Positions 45,001 to 55,769 of a stretch of 64,000 nucleotides of DNA are shown one piece after another. A program made the translations under genes and the position numbers. The first letter of the stretch is position 1. The number at the start of each line of letters is the position of its first letter. This DNA is from SG8-30 sp963710135 (GTDB lineage Bacteria; Pseudomonadota; Gammaproteobacteria; Steroidobacterales; Steroidobacteraceae), in contig CAVPYY010000006.1 of the NCBI GenBank assembly GCA_963710135.1, forward strand, positions 620,001 through 684,000. Direction: 5' to 3'. A model generated the notes under the pieces. It made no database searches. It had not been told where the DNA came from and saw nothing but the letters and a program-made list of their open reading frames with translations.

Positions 45001-46705
45001 TCAGCCCAGCAGACCCTCGTGCGCGAACACGCGTCGCAGGAAACTCAACGGCATGTTGCCGGACACCAGGTAGACCTGGTGGAAGCGCGCGGTCGAGCTC
45101 GACGCCGGACAGGCCGCTCGCGGCAGCGACATCGCGTTTGAGGTCCCACACCATCCGGTTGCCGGTCAGGTAGCTGAACGGATAGCCGCGTTCCTGGCTG
45201 TACCAGTTCAGCTCGGCCTGTACCCGCCCGGGCACGAATCCGGTCACCGCGGTCAGCAGATTGCCGGCCGCTTCGAACGGATCGTCACTGCTGAGATCGC
45301 AGGGTACGCCGATGTCGATGAAGTCCTTCTCCCCGGTCATGAAGAACAGGTCGATGGCGACCCGCGCTCCGATGCGACTGATGTCGCGCTTGCCGACGAA
45401 GCGCGCCTCGTCGGTCAGCTCGCCCATGTACCCCATGTCGAGCATGTAGTCCTCGAGCATGGTGGTCCAGCCCTCGGCATGATGCATGCCGTCGTAGTGC
45501 CGCCGGATGATCGAGGGGTGCAGCGACGGCCGTGGCCAGCTGTAGATGATGCCCGGGGATCCCCTCGTGGATCATCATGCCGGGGATCGACAGTTCGGTG
45601 TGCTCGCCGCGAGCTCCTCGGACAGCGTCAGGTACACGAGACTGGTGCGCACGCCCGGGCGGAACGCCGGCGGCGGCATCATCGCGCCCGGCCGGGATGC
45701 TCGGCATCATGAAGCCCGGGCGTGCGCATGATGCGCAGGTCCTGCTCCGCCGGAACCGGGAATAGCTCGCGTGCCGTGATGAACTCGTCGATGCGGCGCC
45801 GTTCCGCCTCGTAGCGGTCGAGAATCTCCTCGAGCCGTCCGTCTGGAGGCTCCACCCGGTAGCGATGCGGCAAGAAAACGCGTGACGTCGTCGGCCGAGC
45901 TGTCGCCCGCCAGCCCGTACTTGGCGACCAGACGGCCTCGCAGGCTATCGACCACCTCACCGTCTCGGCCAGGAACTCGCGCGCCATCACATGGAGCTCT
46001 TCGAGGCTTCGATCGATGCCCTTGAGCGCGACGATACGGCGCGCATCGACCTCGTCGAGATGCAGCTGTCGGGTCGTCGGCAGGGCGGCGAGGCGCGACG
46101 CATAGGCCCGCAGGGCGGCCTCGGCGGCCCGGCTGGCCGTCTCCAACCGCGCACGGCCTCTCCACCCGATCTCCCCGGCCCAGCCACGCAGTGTCGCGAA
46201 CAGCTCCGGCAGCTCCGCCACCTTCTGCAGGTCCATGGAGACCCACCGCGCGAGCGGCGTGTCCAGCCGGGCCAGCAGGGAATCCAGGTACTCCGGAACG
46301 CCCTCGAGGCGGCGGGTGATGGTCATCGAGCCGCTCGGCGGGCTCACGCGGATCGTTCACGAACTGCAGGAAGATGCCGTCCCCCAGGTCGTCGCCGGCC
46401 GAAGGCAGCTGTGCGGCGCGGGTGCGCCCGTTGAAGGCGTAGGTCGCCTGGTGAATGCGCGCCTGCAGCGTCAGGCGCGCCAGGTCCGCGTCGAGGGCCC
46501 GGTCGAAGTCGAGCGAATCGCGATCGATGGCGTCCAGGCGCCCGAGCAACTCGGACGCGCGGCGCGTTCGTGCCTCGAGCGCACCGGCCGAGGGGTCCGG
46601 CAACTCGTCGAGCCGCTGCTCGACCCCGACGCTGACGCAGGTGTTGGGGTCCTCCAGCAGATGGGCGTGGAAATCGAGAACGAAGTCGTCAAAGCGTGCG
46701 GACAC
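45001..46705 (-). CDS. DUF885 family metalloprotease/carboxypeptidase-like protein (several frameshifts)
   Basis: Conceptual joining of frames gives a DUF885 protein of about 565 residues. The pieces are FDDFVLDFHAHLLEDPNTCV (start), VPEYLDSLLARLDTPLARW, HRYRVEPPDGRLEEILDRYE, the zinc-site motif MMIHEGIPGHHLQLATA, and a C-terminal WYSQERGYPFSYLTGNRMVW then FHQVYLVSGNMPLSFLRRV. Breaks occur near 46325 (+1), 45955 (-1), 45872 (+1), 45700, 45550 and 45095. All conserved blocks survive, so errors in the sequence are more likely than a pseudogene. DUF885 enzymes resemble M32 carboxypeptidases. No signal peptide, so probably cytoplasmic. Confidence 0.75.
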
Positions 46706-46855
46706 TGTGCTCTCCCGGCGGTCAGGTCGTGTAGCCTGTCACGGTCCGCCGGATCCGGCCAGCGGCAACCGCCTGCGTGAGGCGGCGATTGGAGCGACCG
46801 GGCGTTTGGTCTATCTTTGGCACACCCGTGTTCCTGCTGACCTTGTTACCGAGCC

Positions 46856-47101
46856 ATGAGCACCTGTCACCCGCACAACCTCAACCAGCCGATCCCGACC
46901 CGCCGTCCCTTCGGCATCCGCGTCGGCCTCAAGCCGGGCGACCCGTTCGCGAAACTGGTGGCCAACGACTGGCATCGGGAGCACTGGTTCGCCACCGAGC
47001 GCGAGCGGGACGAGGCGCTGGAGGAAATGAGCGGCCGTTATCTCTTCTTCCGCCCCGGCGACCAGCCCTCGCTGACCTTCGAACGCATCAGCCGCGAGTA
47101 G
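46856..47101 (+). CDS. Small conserved-looking protein of unknown function
   Basis: 81 residues: a short polar N-terminus, then IRVGLKPGDPFAKLVANDWH, a charged middle (REHWFATERERDEALEEMSG) and RYLFFRPGDQPSLTFERISR. Third-position GC is high as in neighbouring real genes. No signal peptide or membrane segment. No strong ribosome site is visible upstream of the ATG at 46856. I recognise no named family. It lies between the DUF885 start (divergent) and the patatin-barrel stop (convergent). Confidence 0.55.
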   Translation: MSTCHPHNLNQPIPTRRPFGIRVGLKPGDPFAKLVANDWHREHWFATERERDEALEEMSGRYLFFRPGDQPSLTFERISRE

Positions 47102-47112
47102 CGCGCTGCCGA

Positions 47113-49343
47113 TTACCTCAGCCGGCCGAGCAGCAGGTAGAGCGAACTGCTACCACCCTCCTCGATGCCGGCGGCCAGGTAGATCGGACCCAGCGGCGTG
47201 TCGATACCGACGAACAGCGCGCCATTGAGCAAAGCGGAGCTGGCGCTGATGTCGCCGCGCCGTTGCCAGACATTGCCCAGCTCGAGCGACAGGCCGGCAT
47301 AGGTCGGCACGTTCAGGAACCCCTCGCCGCCGCCGCCGACCCGCCAGTAGTACAGCCCGCGCGCGATCGCGAAATGCGGTCCGCTCAGCGAGTCGACGAC
47401 GCGCCCCGAAAGATTGAACAGCCCGCCGAGCGTATAGAAGTCCTGCACGGCGTTGCGCGGCCCGCTGAGATTGGTGCCACCCGTCAGCCACAGCACACCC
47501 GTATGGCGTCCAACGGAGCGCGCCAGCAGCCCGTCGATCGTCAGGCGGTCCGCGTCGTAGTCCGCGCCGAGTGACTCGCGACCGCCCGTCCACTCTAGTG
47601 TCAGCGACTGGCCGTCACGGGGAAAATACACGCTGTCCAGTTGATCCAGCCCGAAGCGCGCGAACACATCGCCCTGCTCGACGTCGATACGGGCCGGAAT
47701 GCCGCCATTGACGTCGCCGATGCGCACCCTCGCCGAACCGCTGGCGCGACGTACTCCGACCCGCAGCTCGCCCCAATTCTCGAGTTCGCGTCCGATGTCG
47801 AGACCAAAGCCCGAAGACCTGATCCGGTACTCGGCAAGGCGCTGGTCATCCTCGATGAAGTCGAAACTGCGGCGCTCGACTTGCGCACGCGGCGCCACGA
47901 ACCACTGCGACGCCGGCGCGAGCGGCTGATAGATCTCCGCGAGCAGGAGCGGATCCTCACCCGTCTTGATGTCGAGCTGCAGTTCGCCACCATAGCGATT
48001 GATCTCGGTGAACAGCAGGCGCGCACCGGCGCTGAAGCTGTTGCCGCCCTCGAAGTCATCCTGCAGTTCGAGACCAAATCGCAGGTAGTTGGGTCCCCAG
48101 CTCTTGGGCCTGGCGGCGACCTCTAGCCCGGCGCGGTCCTGTTCGTCGCGCACCAGCCGGTAGTCCAGCGTCTCGAAACGCCCGTCGCCATACAGCCGGG
48201 TGAGCGCCCTGGCGGTCTGGCCGGCGCTGAGCGGTGCACCGACCAGGCCACCCAGCGCGCGGTCGATCTCCGGCCGATAGCGCTGCGAATCGAGGTCGGC
48301 ACGGACGAACTCGACCAGCGGCGGCTCGGCGGAATGGCCTTCGCGGCGGGCCACGCGCTGCGCCCAGGCGTCCGCCGGCAGTGCGAGGGCCTGCAGTCGC
48401 TCTGCCCCGGCCTCACCCGCGGCGACACCCCGTTTCAGGAAGAGATCCACGCGCCTGAAATCGAGCGAGGACATCGTCGCCGAGCGCCGGCTCGAGCAGC
48501 ACATCCTGCGGCCCCAGCGCGGCGCGCTGGCGCCGCGGTCTCGCGCAGCATCATGATCGAGATCATCTGGTTCGACACGGCGAACGCCGAATCGAGGTCA
48601 CGGCGTCCGACCGGCTGGAAACCCACGTCGACGGCGATCACGACGTCGACGCCGAGCGTCCGCGCGACGTCCACCGGCAGGTTGGCGACGAGGCCACCGT
48701 CCACCAGCAGCCGGCCTTCGATCTCCACTGGGGCGAACACACCGGGCGCCGACATGCTGGCACGCAGCGCGGTGGTGAGGTCGCCGCGCGACGAGCACGA
48801 CGCGCTCACCGGTCTCGAGGTCGGTCGCGACGGCGCGGAACGGGATCGGCAGCCGGTCGAAGTCGCCGATCTCGGCACGCCGCACGCGTCTCGCGCCGCA
48901 GGACCTGGGTGAGCTTCTGGCCCTGGATCAGGCCGCGCGGCATCCGGAACCGGCGCCCCTGAACGCCGAGCGGCAGGCGCACGAGATACTCGCGATCGTC
49001 CTGCTTGCGGCGGAAACCGAGGTCTTCGCGCGGCGAGCGGTCACTGAACGCCTGTTTCCAGTCGAGCGTCTGCACCAGCTCCTCGATCGCGTCCGCCGGC
49101 AGGCCCGCCGCGTACAGCCCGCCGACCACGGCACCCATGCTGGTGCCGACGATGACATCGACCGGGATGCGCATTCTCCTCCAGCGCGCGGAGGACGCCG
49201 ACATGCGCGACGCCGCGCGCTCCGCCACCGGAGAGCACCAGCCCGATGCGCGGACCCTGCTGAACATCGACTTCCGATGCGCCAGCAGCACCGGCCAACA
49301 GGCCGGCGCATAGCAGCGTGCAGCTGTAGACGAAGACTTTCAT
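47113..49343 (-). CDS. Patatin-like phospholipase with BamA-type barrel (PlpD-like; several frameshifts)
   Basis: About 740 residues, as expected for PlpD-type (type Vd) autotransporters. A signal peptide (KVFVYSCTLLCAGLLAGAAG) precedes the patatin domain, with the oxyanion loop GLVLSGGGARGVAHVGVL, the Ser motif VGTSMGAVVGGLYAAG and the Asp motif VDGGLVANLPVDV. A POTRA-like segment and a 16-strand BamA/TamA-like barrel follow (NYLRFGLELQDDFEGGNSFS through SSSLYLLLGRLR). The patatin part is split by about five single-base breaks between 48430 and 49180; the barrel is intact. The family secretes or displays a lipase. The start is ATG 49343, divergent from a TonB receptor. Confidence 0.82.
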
Positions 49344-49468
49344 GTTCGGTGAACTCCGCCGCGCAGATGGTATCACCTGAACTGGACAGCGCCCGGCAGC
49401 GCGTGGATCCCGGCTGATACTTGGGCGATAATCCTGGTTCGCTCTCCGCGACCACGTCCTTATTTCCC

Positions 49469-51541
49469 ATGCAGCAACGGCATTCAGACTCGCGATCGCA
49501 CCCCTCGCGCTTGCGCTGCTCGCCGGTGGCCCGTCGGCCGGGAGCTGGAGGAAGTGCTGGTCACCGCGACCCGGCTCGACGCCTCGGCTCGCGACTACGC
49601 CGGGCAGCGCGACACGGCTCGACGCGACCACCCTGGGTGAGATCGGCCGCAACCCATCACTCCGAGGTCATCAACCAGGTTCCCGGCGCCTTCATCCAGC
49701 GCGGCAGCGGCCAGGAATCGCTGACGGCGCTGCGCTCGCCGGTGCTGACCGGCGCCGGGTCCTGCGGCGCGTTCCTGTTCCTGGAAGACGGCATTCCGTT
49801 GCGGCCGGTCGGCTTCTGCAACGTCAACCAGCTGTTCGAGGTGAATTCGGAACAGGCGGCGGCGATCGAAGTGCTGCGTGGACCCGGCACGGCCCTGTAT
49901 GGCTCGAATGCGGTGCACGGCATCATCAACGTGCTGAACCCCGGCCCGGCGGACCTGCCGGCCGCCAGCCTCGGAGTGGAAGCCGGCGAAGCCTCATATG
50001 TGCGTCTCAAGGGCGCCGTCAGCGGCGCCACGCCCTGGGGCGAAGCGGGCCTCGTCGCGCACGCGACCCATGACGGCGGCTGGCGCGAGCAGACCGGCTT
50101 CGACGAGCAGAAGATCGCCGCGTCCCTGTTGCGCCCGCTGGGTCGCGGCACGCTGACGCTGCGGCTGAACGGCACCAATCTCAATCAGGAGACAGCCGGC
50201 TTCATCGTCGGCCAGGACGCCTATCGTGACGCCGCGATTGCGCGCTCCAACCCGAACCCGGAGGCGTTCCGCGACGCCTGGAGCCTGCGTGGCAGCGCGC
50301 ACTACGCCACGGTAACCGAAAACGGCGATGCCGTGGACGCCCGCGTGGTGCTGCGCAGCTCGCGGATGGAGTTCCTGCAGCACTTCCTGCTCGGCCAGCC
50401 GCTCGAGCGCAACGGCCAGGACAGCGTCGGCCTGCTGTTGTCGCGCAGCCTGGCCACGCCATCCGGGGGCGAGGTCATCCTCGGGCTGGATAGCGAGTTT
50501 GCGAACGGCTTCCTGATCGAGGATCAGGACGACCCGACGACCGGCGGGCCCCCGGCGGCGATCGCTATCCGTCCTGCCGGGCTGCACTACGACTACGAGG
50601 TGAACTCGATGCTCGTGGCGCCGTATGTGCAGTGGCAGCAGCGCCTGTGGGAGCGGCTGACGCTGACCGCCGGGCTGCGCCTGGAGTGGCTACGCTACGA
50701 CTACGACAACCGTATGCTGGACGGCGACACGGACGAGAACGGTGTGCCGTGCACGCCAGGGCCCTGCCTGTACTCCCGGCCCGCCGATCGCAGCGATCGC
50801 TTCGCGAACCTTGGCCCACGCCTGGGTGCGAGCTGGCGCCTGGGCGAGTACAGCGCGCTGTGGACTTCGCTGACGCAGGGCTTCCGTCCCCCGGAGGCCA
50901 CGGAACTGTACCGGCTGCAGCGCGGGCAGCAGGTGGCCGACCTGCGATCCGAGCAGATCGACGGTGTCGAAGTCGGCTTCCGCCGCGCCCAGCCCGGCCG
51001 TCACATCGAAGTCGCGGCCTTCTGGATGGACAAGGACAATGTCATCCTGCGCGACGCCTTCGGCTTCAACTTCAGCGGCGGCAGCACGCGGCACACTGGA
51101 ATCGAGTACGGCTTCGACTGGGCGCTCGGCGCGGGCTGGACCGTCGGCGCCTCGGGAACGGTAGCCCGGCACACCTACGAGTTCTCGGCCAACCTTTCCG
51201 GCGAACAGGTCAGCCGCGGCGACGACGTCGACACCGCGCCGCGCCAGCTGCACTCGCTCCGGCTTGGCTATGCACGTGGCGACTTCGGCGGGGGCCTGGA
51301 ATGGCAGCACGTCGGCCCGTACTGGGCCGACGCGGCGAACACCGCGCGCTATCCCGGGCATGACGTGCTCAACCTGCGGCTCGGCTGGCGGGCCAGCGAC
51401 GAGCTGGCGGTCGCATTGCGTGTCACCAACCTGACCGACGTGGCCTACGCCGACCGTGCCGACTTCGCCTTCGGCAACTATCGCTACTTCCCGGGCCGGC
51501 CGCGTGCGGCGTTTCTCGAAGTGTCATGGCGGCGCGACTGA
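49469..51541 (+). CDS. TonB-dependent outer-membrane receptor (N-terminal frameshifts)
   Basis: About 690 residues. From about 49660 the frame is continuous: plug text NQVPGAFIQRGSGQESLTAL, IEVLRGPGTALYGSNAVHGI, then a barrel ending YFPGRPRAAFLEVSWRRD. Upstream, three frames must be joined between 49480 and 49660: a hydrophobic signal (FRLAIAPLALALLAGG), then EELEEVLVTATRLDASARDY, the TonB box/plug start. An unusual plug insert carries two Cys (GSCGAFLFLEDGIPLRPVGF followed by CNVNQ). Substrate unknown; siderophore, cobalamin or copper are all possible. Start ATG 49469 is tentative. Confidence 0.8.
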   Translation: MQQRHSDSRSHPSRLRCSPVARRPGAGGSAGHRDPARRLGSRLRRAARHGSTRPPWVRSAATHHSEVINQVPGAFIQRGSGQESLTALRSPVLTGAGSCGAFLFLEDGIPLRPVGFCNVNQLFEVNSEQAAAIEVLRGPGTALYGSNAVHGIINVLNPGPADLPAASLGVEAGEASYVRLKGAVSGATPWGEAGLVAHATHDGGWREQTGFDEQKIAASLLRPLGRGTLTLRLNGTNLNQETAGFIVGQDAYRDAAIARSNPNPEAFRDAWSLRGSAHYATVTENGDAVDARVVLRSSRMEFLQHFLLGQPLERNGQDSVGLLLSRSLATPSGGEVILGLDSEFANGFLIEDQDDPTTGGPPAAIAIRPAGLHYDYEVNSMLVAPYVQWQQRLWERLTLTAGLRLEWLRYDYDNRMLDGDTDENGVPCTPGPCLYSRPADRSDRFANLGPRLGASWRLGEYSALWTSLTQGFRPPEATELYRLQRGQQVADLRSEQIDGVEVGFRRAQPGRHIEVAAFWMDKDNVILRDAFGFNFSGGSTRHTGIEYGFDWALGAGWTVGASGTVARHTYEFSANLSGEQVSRGDDVDTAPRQLHSLRLGYARGDFGGGLEWQHVGPYWADAANTARYPGHDVLNLRLGWRASDELAVALRVTNLTDVAYADRADFAFGNYRYFPGRPRAAFLEVSWRRD

Positions 51542-51580
51542 GCGGCTAGAATCGCGGTCGTCACCGGCCGGAGCGGATTC

Positions 51581-52024
51581 ATGCACACCACTGCCTACCT
51601 CGCCACCATCCTGGTGGGCGCCTCGCTCGCCGTCCAGGTGGGCCTGAATGCCATCATGCGCACCCACCTCGGCTCCGCGGTCGCGGCGGCCACGGTCAAT
51701 TTCGCGGTGGGCCTCGCGCTCCTGGTCGCGGCGCTGCTGTTTACCCGCGCTCCCATTCCGGGCACCGCGCAGCTCGGGGCGGCGCCCTGGTGGGCCTGGC
51801 TGGCCGGTGCCGCCGGCGCCGCCTACGTCGCCTCGTCCGCGGTCGTCGGGCCGCTGATCGGCGGCGCGGCGTTCGTCGCGGCCGTGGTGGCCGGGCAGAT
51901 GATCGCCTCGCTGGCGCTCGACCACTATGGCGTGCTCGGTTTCCCGGAGCGCCCCATCGACACGCTGCGCGTCATCGGCGCAGTGCTGGTCGTGACGGGC
52001 GTGGTGCTGCTCGGGCGCGACTGA
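51581..52024 (+). CDS. DMT superfamily (YdcZ/DUF606) membrane protein
   Basis: 147 residues with five hydrophobic segments, including YLATILVGASLAVQVGLNAI, AVAAATVNFAVGLALLVAAL, GAAYVASSAVVGPLIGGAAF and LRVIGAVLVVTGVVLLG. DUF606 proteins are half-size drug/metabolite transporters that usually work as dimers. The substrate is not predictable. It lies 39 bases after the TonB receptor stop in the same direction, so it may share that transcript. Convergent with agmatine deiminase. Confidence 0.85.
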   Translation: MHTTAYLATILVGASLAVQVGLNAIMRTHLGSAVAAATVNFAVGLALLVAALLFTRAPIPGTAQLGAAPWWAWLAGAAGAAYVASSAVVGPLIGGAAFVAAVVAGQMIASLALDHYGVLGFPERPIDTLRVIGAVLVVTGVVLLGRD

Positions 52025-52056
52025 GCGGCCCCCGCTGCCGTGGCCGTCCGGATCGG

Positions 52057-53219
52057 CTAAGCCGCGCGGCGCCGGCGCACCGACCGCCGACCACGCACCA
52101 CCTGGCGCTGCCTGCCCGATTGCGCCGCGCGTGGAATCTGCTGGGTGATGCAGTGGATGTTGCCGCCGCCGAGCAGAATTTCCCGCGCCGGCACCCCGAC
52201 CACCTCGCGGCCCGGAAACAGCTTGCGCAGGATCCGCAGGGCGCGGGCATCCATCAGCGGATCGAGCAGCGGCATCACCACCCGCCGGTTGGCGATGTAG
52301 AAATTGACGTACGACCCGGCGAGCCGATCACCGGCCTGGCGTGGCTTCGTGCCTTCGCGCTGGTCCAATCCGCCCGCCTCCTCCTCGCTCAGGTACAGCG
52401 GCCCGGGCTGCGGCAGTTTGTGCACCTTGAGCGGCCGGCCCTGCGCGTCCCGCGCCGCCTTCAGCCGGGCCAGCGCGTCGCGACTGATGGCGTATTGCGG
52501 ATCGGAAGGGTCGTCGGTCCAGGTCAGCGCCACTTCGCCCGGCCTGACGAAGCAGCACAGGTTGTCGACGTGCCCGTCCGTCTCGTCGTTGTACGACGCC
52601 CTCGCCCAGCCAGATGACGCTTTCGACACCCAGGTAGGCCCGCAGTCCGGCCTCGACCTGCTGGCGGTCCATGCCCGGATTGCGGTTGCGGTTGAGCAGG
52701 CACTGCTCGGTGGTGATCAGCGTGCCCTGCCCGTCGACGTGAATGGCTCCGCCCTCGAGCACGAACGGCGCCCGGTAACGGTCGACCTGCTCGATCTCGA
52801 GCACCTTGCGGGCCACGAGATCGTCCTGATCCCAGGGGAAATACAGACCCCCGTCAAGTCCGCCCCAGGCATTGAACGTCCAGTCGACGCCGCGCACCCT
52901 GCCCCGCCCATCGACCACGCAGCTCGGGCCGGTGTCGCGCATCCACGCGTCGTTGCTGCTGAGCTCGACGACGCGCACCGTCGGCGGCAGGACGGCACGG
53001 GCGTTCTCGTACTGCATACGGGAGGCACCCACGCTCACCGGCTCGCTGGCGGCGATAGCGGTCGCGACCGCGGCAAAGGCCTGCTGCGCAGGCTTGCGCG
53101 CCTAGTCGCCAGTTGTCAGGGCGTTCCGGCCAGAGCATCCAGGTGCCCGCATGCGGCTCGAACTCGCCAGGCATGCGGAAGCCGTCGCGGCGCGGCGTAG
53201 TGTTTAGGGTGCGTGGCAT
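52057..53219 (-). CDS. aguA: Agmatine deiminase / peptidylarginine deiminase family (two frameshifts)
   Basis: About 386 residues. RMPGEFEPHAGTWMLWPERP at the start, VVELSSNDAWMRDTGPSCVV, NAWGGLDGGLYFPWDQDDLV, FVLEGGAIHVDGQGTLITTE, YNDETDGHVDNLCCFVRPGE and GGGNIHCITQQIP with the catalytic Cys cover the whole family pattern. The enzyme converts agmatine to N-carbamoylputrescine in polyamine synthesis. Two +1 breaks, near 53105 and 52592, interrupt conserved text. No N-carbamoylputrescine amidase (aguB) is adjacent. The basic tail (RQRQVVRGRRSVRRRR) is unusual for the family. Confidence 0.88.
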
Positions 53220-53267
53220 GACGATCCTCCCGTCGCCGATTCTAGGCGATCGGCGCGCGGCGCGCGT

Positions 53268-54498
53268 CTAGGCCAGCTGGTCCAGCGCTGCGATCAGCCG
53301 GGACACTTCCTGCGGCGAGGTGTAGTGCACGAACGAAGCCCGCAGCACGCCGCGCTCCGTGTCGATGCCCAGGGCCTGCAACAACCGATAGGCGTAGAAG
53401 TGCCCGGCGCCCACACCCAGCCCCAACGCCGCCAGGCGCTCCGCCAGCTCGATGGGCCGTGCGCCGTCAACCACCACCGCCACCGTCGGCGCGCGCGGTC
53501 CGCTGTGACGGTGCCCGAGCAGCGCGCAGTCGCGGGTGCTGCGACACGAAGTCCAGCAGCGGCTGCAGCAGTTCGGACTCCTGAACGCGGAACAGAGCGG
53601 CAACGCCGGCGGCGCGCTCACGCTGCGGCTTGCCGCCCAGACCGTGGTGGTCCGCCACGGCGTCCAGGTAGTCCATCAGCCCGTTCACCGCCGCTATCTG
53701 CGCATGATCGGGGCCAGCCGGCACGAAGCGGGCGCCCGGCTTGCCTGCGTTGAAGAAGTGCCCCTGGTTCGGCCATTCGGCGTTCAATTCCCGGCGCAGG
53801 TACATGACGCCAAGATGCGGCCCGTAGACCTTGTAGAGGGAGAACAGGTACAGGTCCGCCCCCAGCGCCGCGACATCCGGCAGGCCGTGCGGACAGAAGC
53901 CCACGCCGTCGACGATCGCCAGCGCACCGGCGGCGTGTATCCGATCGGTGATCGCGCGCACCGGATTGATGGTGCCGATGACGTTCGAGCAGTGGGTGAA
54001 TGCCACCACGCGGGTGCGCGCGCCCAACAGCCGGTCGAGATCCTCGACGCGGAGCTCGCCCGTGCCGGGCTCCACCTGCCACTCCCGCACGACGACGCCG
54101 GCCTCCTCGAGCCGCCGCCAGGCGCCGATGTTGGACTCGTGGTCCTGGTTGGTGACGATGACTTCGTCGTCCGGCTGGAGTACGCCACGCAGCGCCTGGG
54201 CGATGACGTAGGTGTTCTGCGAGGTCGAGGGCCCGAAATGCAGCTCGTCGGCGCCGACGTTCAGCCACTCGGCGAGCCGCCGCCGCGCCGAATCCATCTG
54301 CTCACCGGCGCGGCGCGACGGCGCCGAGGGGTAGTACGGCTGCAGCTTGGTCTCGCGGTAGTAACGCTCGAGCGCCGTGATGACCTGCCCGCAGACCCAG
54401 GAGCCGCCGGCGTTCTCGAAATGGGCGAAGTCCTCGAGCGACGGCTCGCGAAAGGCGGGAAACTGCGCCCGCACGAACTCAAGATCCAGACCTGTCAT
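53268..54498 (-). CDS. Class V aminotransferase (cysteine desulfurase-like, one frameshift)
   Basis: About 409 residues from ATG 54498. FENAGGSWVCGQVITALERY, FGPSTSQNTYVIAQALRGVL, NQDHESNIGAWRRLEEAGVV and FTHCSNVIGTINPVRAITDR match the cysteine desulfurase-like subgroup. DLYLFSLYKVYGPHLGVMYL contains the PLP-binding Lys. A +1 break near 53534 moves the last 90 residues (LLGHRHSGPRAPTVAVVV, GHFYAYRLLQALGIDTERG) to another frame. The subgroup is not part of Isc/Suf clusters; its reaction is uncertain. It is divergent from the PhyH gene. Confidence 0.84.
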
Positions 54499-54584
54499 GT
54501 CGTTGCCCCTGCCTTTGCGCGCCCGGTATTCTAGACTCGATCCTGGCCCGCCCTGCAGAGACCGCTGCTGGCGCCCGCTTCCAC

Positions 54585-55479
54585 ATGGTGTCCACCCTGG
54601 CCCGCATGCCTGCATTCCTGTCAGACGCCCAGCGCAACGCGTTCCAGCGGGACGGCTTCCTCGTCCTGCCCGGCTTCGTGGACGCCGGGCGCTGCGTTGC
54701 GTTGCGCGAGCGCGCGATGCGGCTGGCCGAAGAGCTGGCCCCCGACCCTGCCGGCGCGACTATCTTCGCCGCGGACGGGGACTCCGCGCACACCAGCGAC
54801 CGATACTTTCTGGAAAGCGGCGAATCCATCCGCTGCTTTTTCGAGAAGGACGCTTTTGTCTCACCCGGCCAGCTGCGCGCCGAACCCCACCTTTGCCTGA
54901 ACAAGCTCGGCCATGCGCTGCACGATCTCGACCCCGTCTTCGACGCTTTCAGCCGCACGCCCGAACTGGCTGCGGTCGCAGGCGAACATCGGCCTGCACT
55001 CGGCACTGTTGCTGCAGTCCATGTACATCTTCAAGCAGCCGCGCATCGGCGGTGAGGTCATTTGCCATACGGACCACACGTATCTGTGGACGGAACCGCG
55101 TAGCGTCGTCGGCTTCTGGTTCGCGATCGACGATGCCACGACCGCCAATGGCTGCATGTGGGCACTGCCCGGCGGCCACAGACTGCCCGTGAAGAGCCGG
55201 TCGCACCTGAACGGAACCCGGACCGCGACAGTCATGGAACACTTCGACAGCGAGCCGTATCCGACCGAGGGTCTGGTACCGCTCGAAGCCGAGCGCGGCA
55301 CGCTGGTGCTGCTGGATGGCGCGCTGCCCCATCGCTCTGGGCCGAACCACAGTGACTGGCCACGGCACGCCTACACGCTGCACGCCATCGACGGCTCCGC
55401 CCGGTACCTCGAGGACAACTGGCTGCACCGCCCAACGCTGCCGCTGCGGGGCTTTGGGCACACAACGCGGCTGGACTGA
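54585..55479 (+). CDS. Phytanoyl-CoA dioxygenase (PhyH) family protein (one frameshift)
   Basis: About 297 residues. FQRDGFLVLPGFVDAGRCVA opens the domain. VICHTDHTYLWTEPRSVVGF carries the His-x-Asp of the Fe(II)/2-oxoglutarate site, and LLDGALPHRSGPNHSDWPRH the distal His. The match to PHYHD1-like proteins is good. A +1 break near 54983 separates the two halves. The start may be 54585 or the second ATG at 54606; no strong ribosome site decides. The substrate is unknown; the family hydroxylates lipids, betaine-type compounds or secondary metabolites. It is the last gene before the low-GC cassette region. Confidence 0.85.
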
Positions 55480-55769
55480 GCACAGTCGCTAAACGACTCT
55501 CGGCACCAGCGCCGGAATGCGCTGCCGCGAGCCCGCCGAGCGGGTTGCTGTGAGCGACGAGCGACAGTCCGCGGCTCATCGCACAGTGGCAAATCTCTTC
55601 AACTCCAGCCGGAACAACGCCTTGCGTGCGTGCCTTGTCAAAGCCGGCCGCTATGCCAAACTGATACCTATGAGTATCAACGGGTTAGGCGCTGGCGCGA
55701 CGTTATACGTCACTTTCGACGTGATGCATCGCGTCACTTTAGACGTCTAATTGTAGTTAGGGCACACGA
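55480..55769. other. Left boundary of the integron cassette array; no gene seen
   Basis: Base composition drops here from the surrounding high GC. GTTAGGC occurs at 55684-55690 and GTTAGGG at 55756-55762; both resemble the attC R' core (GTTRRRY), the second with a wrong last base. Two near-identical 15-base direct repeats, CGTCACTTTCGACGT at 55708-55722 and CGTCACTTTAGACGT at 55732-55746, lie between them. No matching R'' arm was found, so these are remnants or a cassette start rather than complete attC sites. An open frame here (55517-55750) has no family features. Confidence 0.5.

Noticed and set aside
55517..55750. 77-codon open frame before the first cassette
   Set aside because: It spans the direct repeats and R'-like cores, has no ribosome site, and has no coding-like composition.
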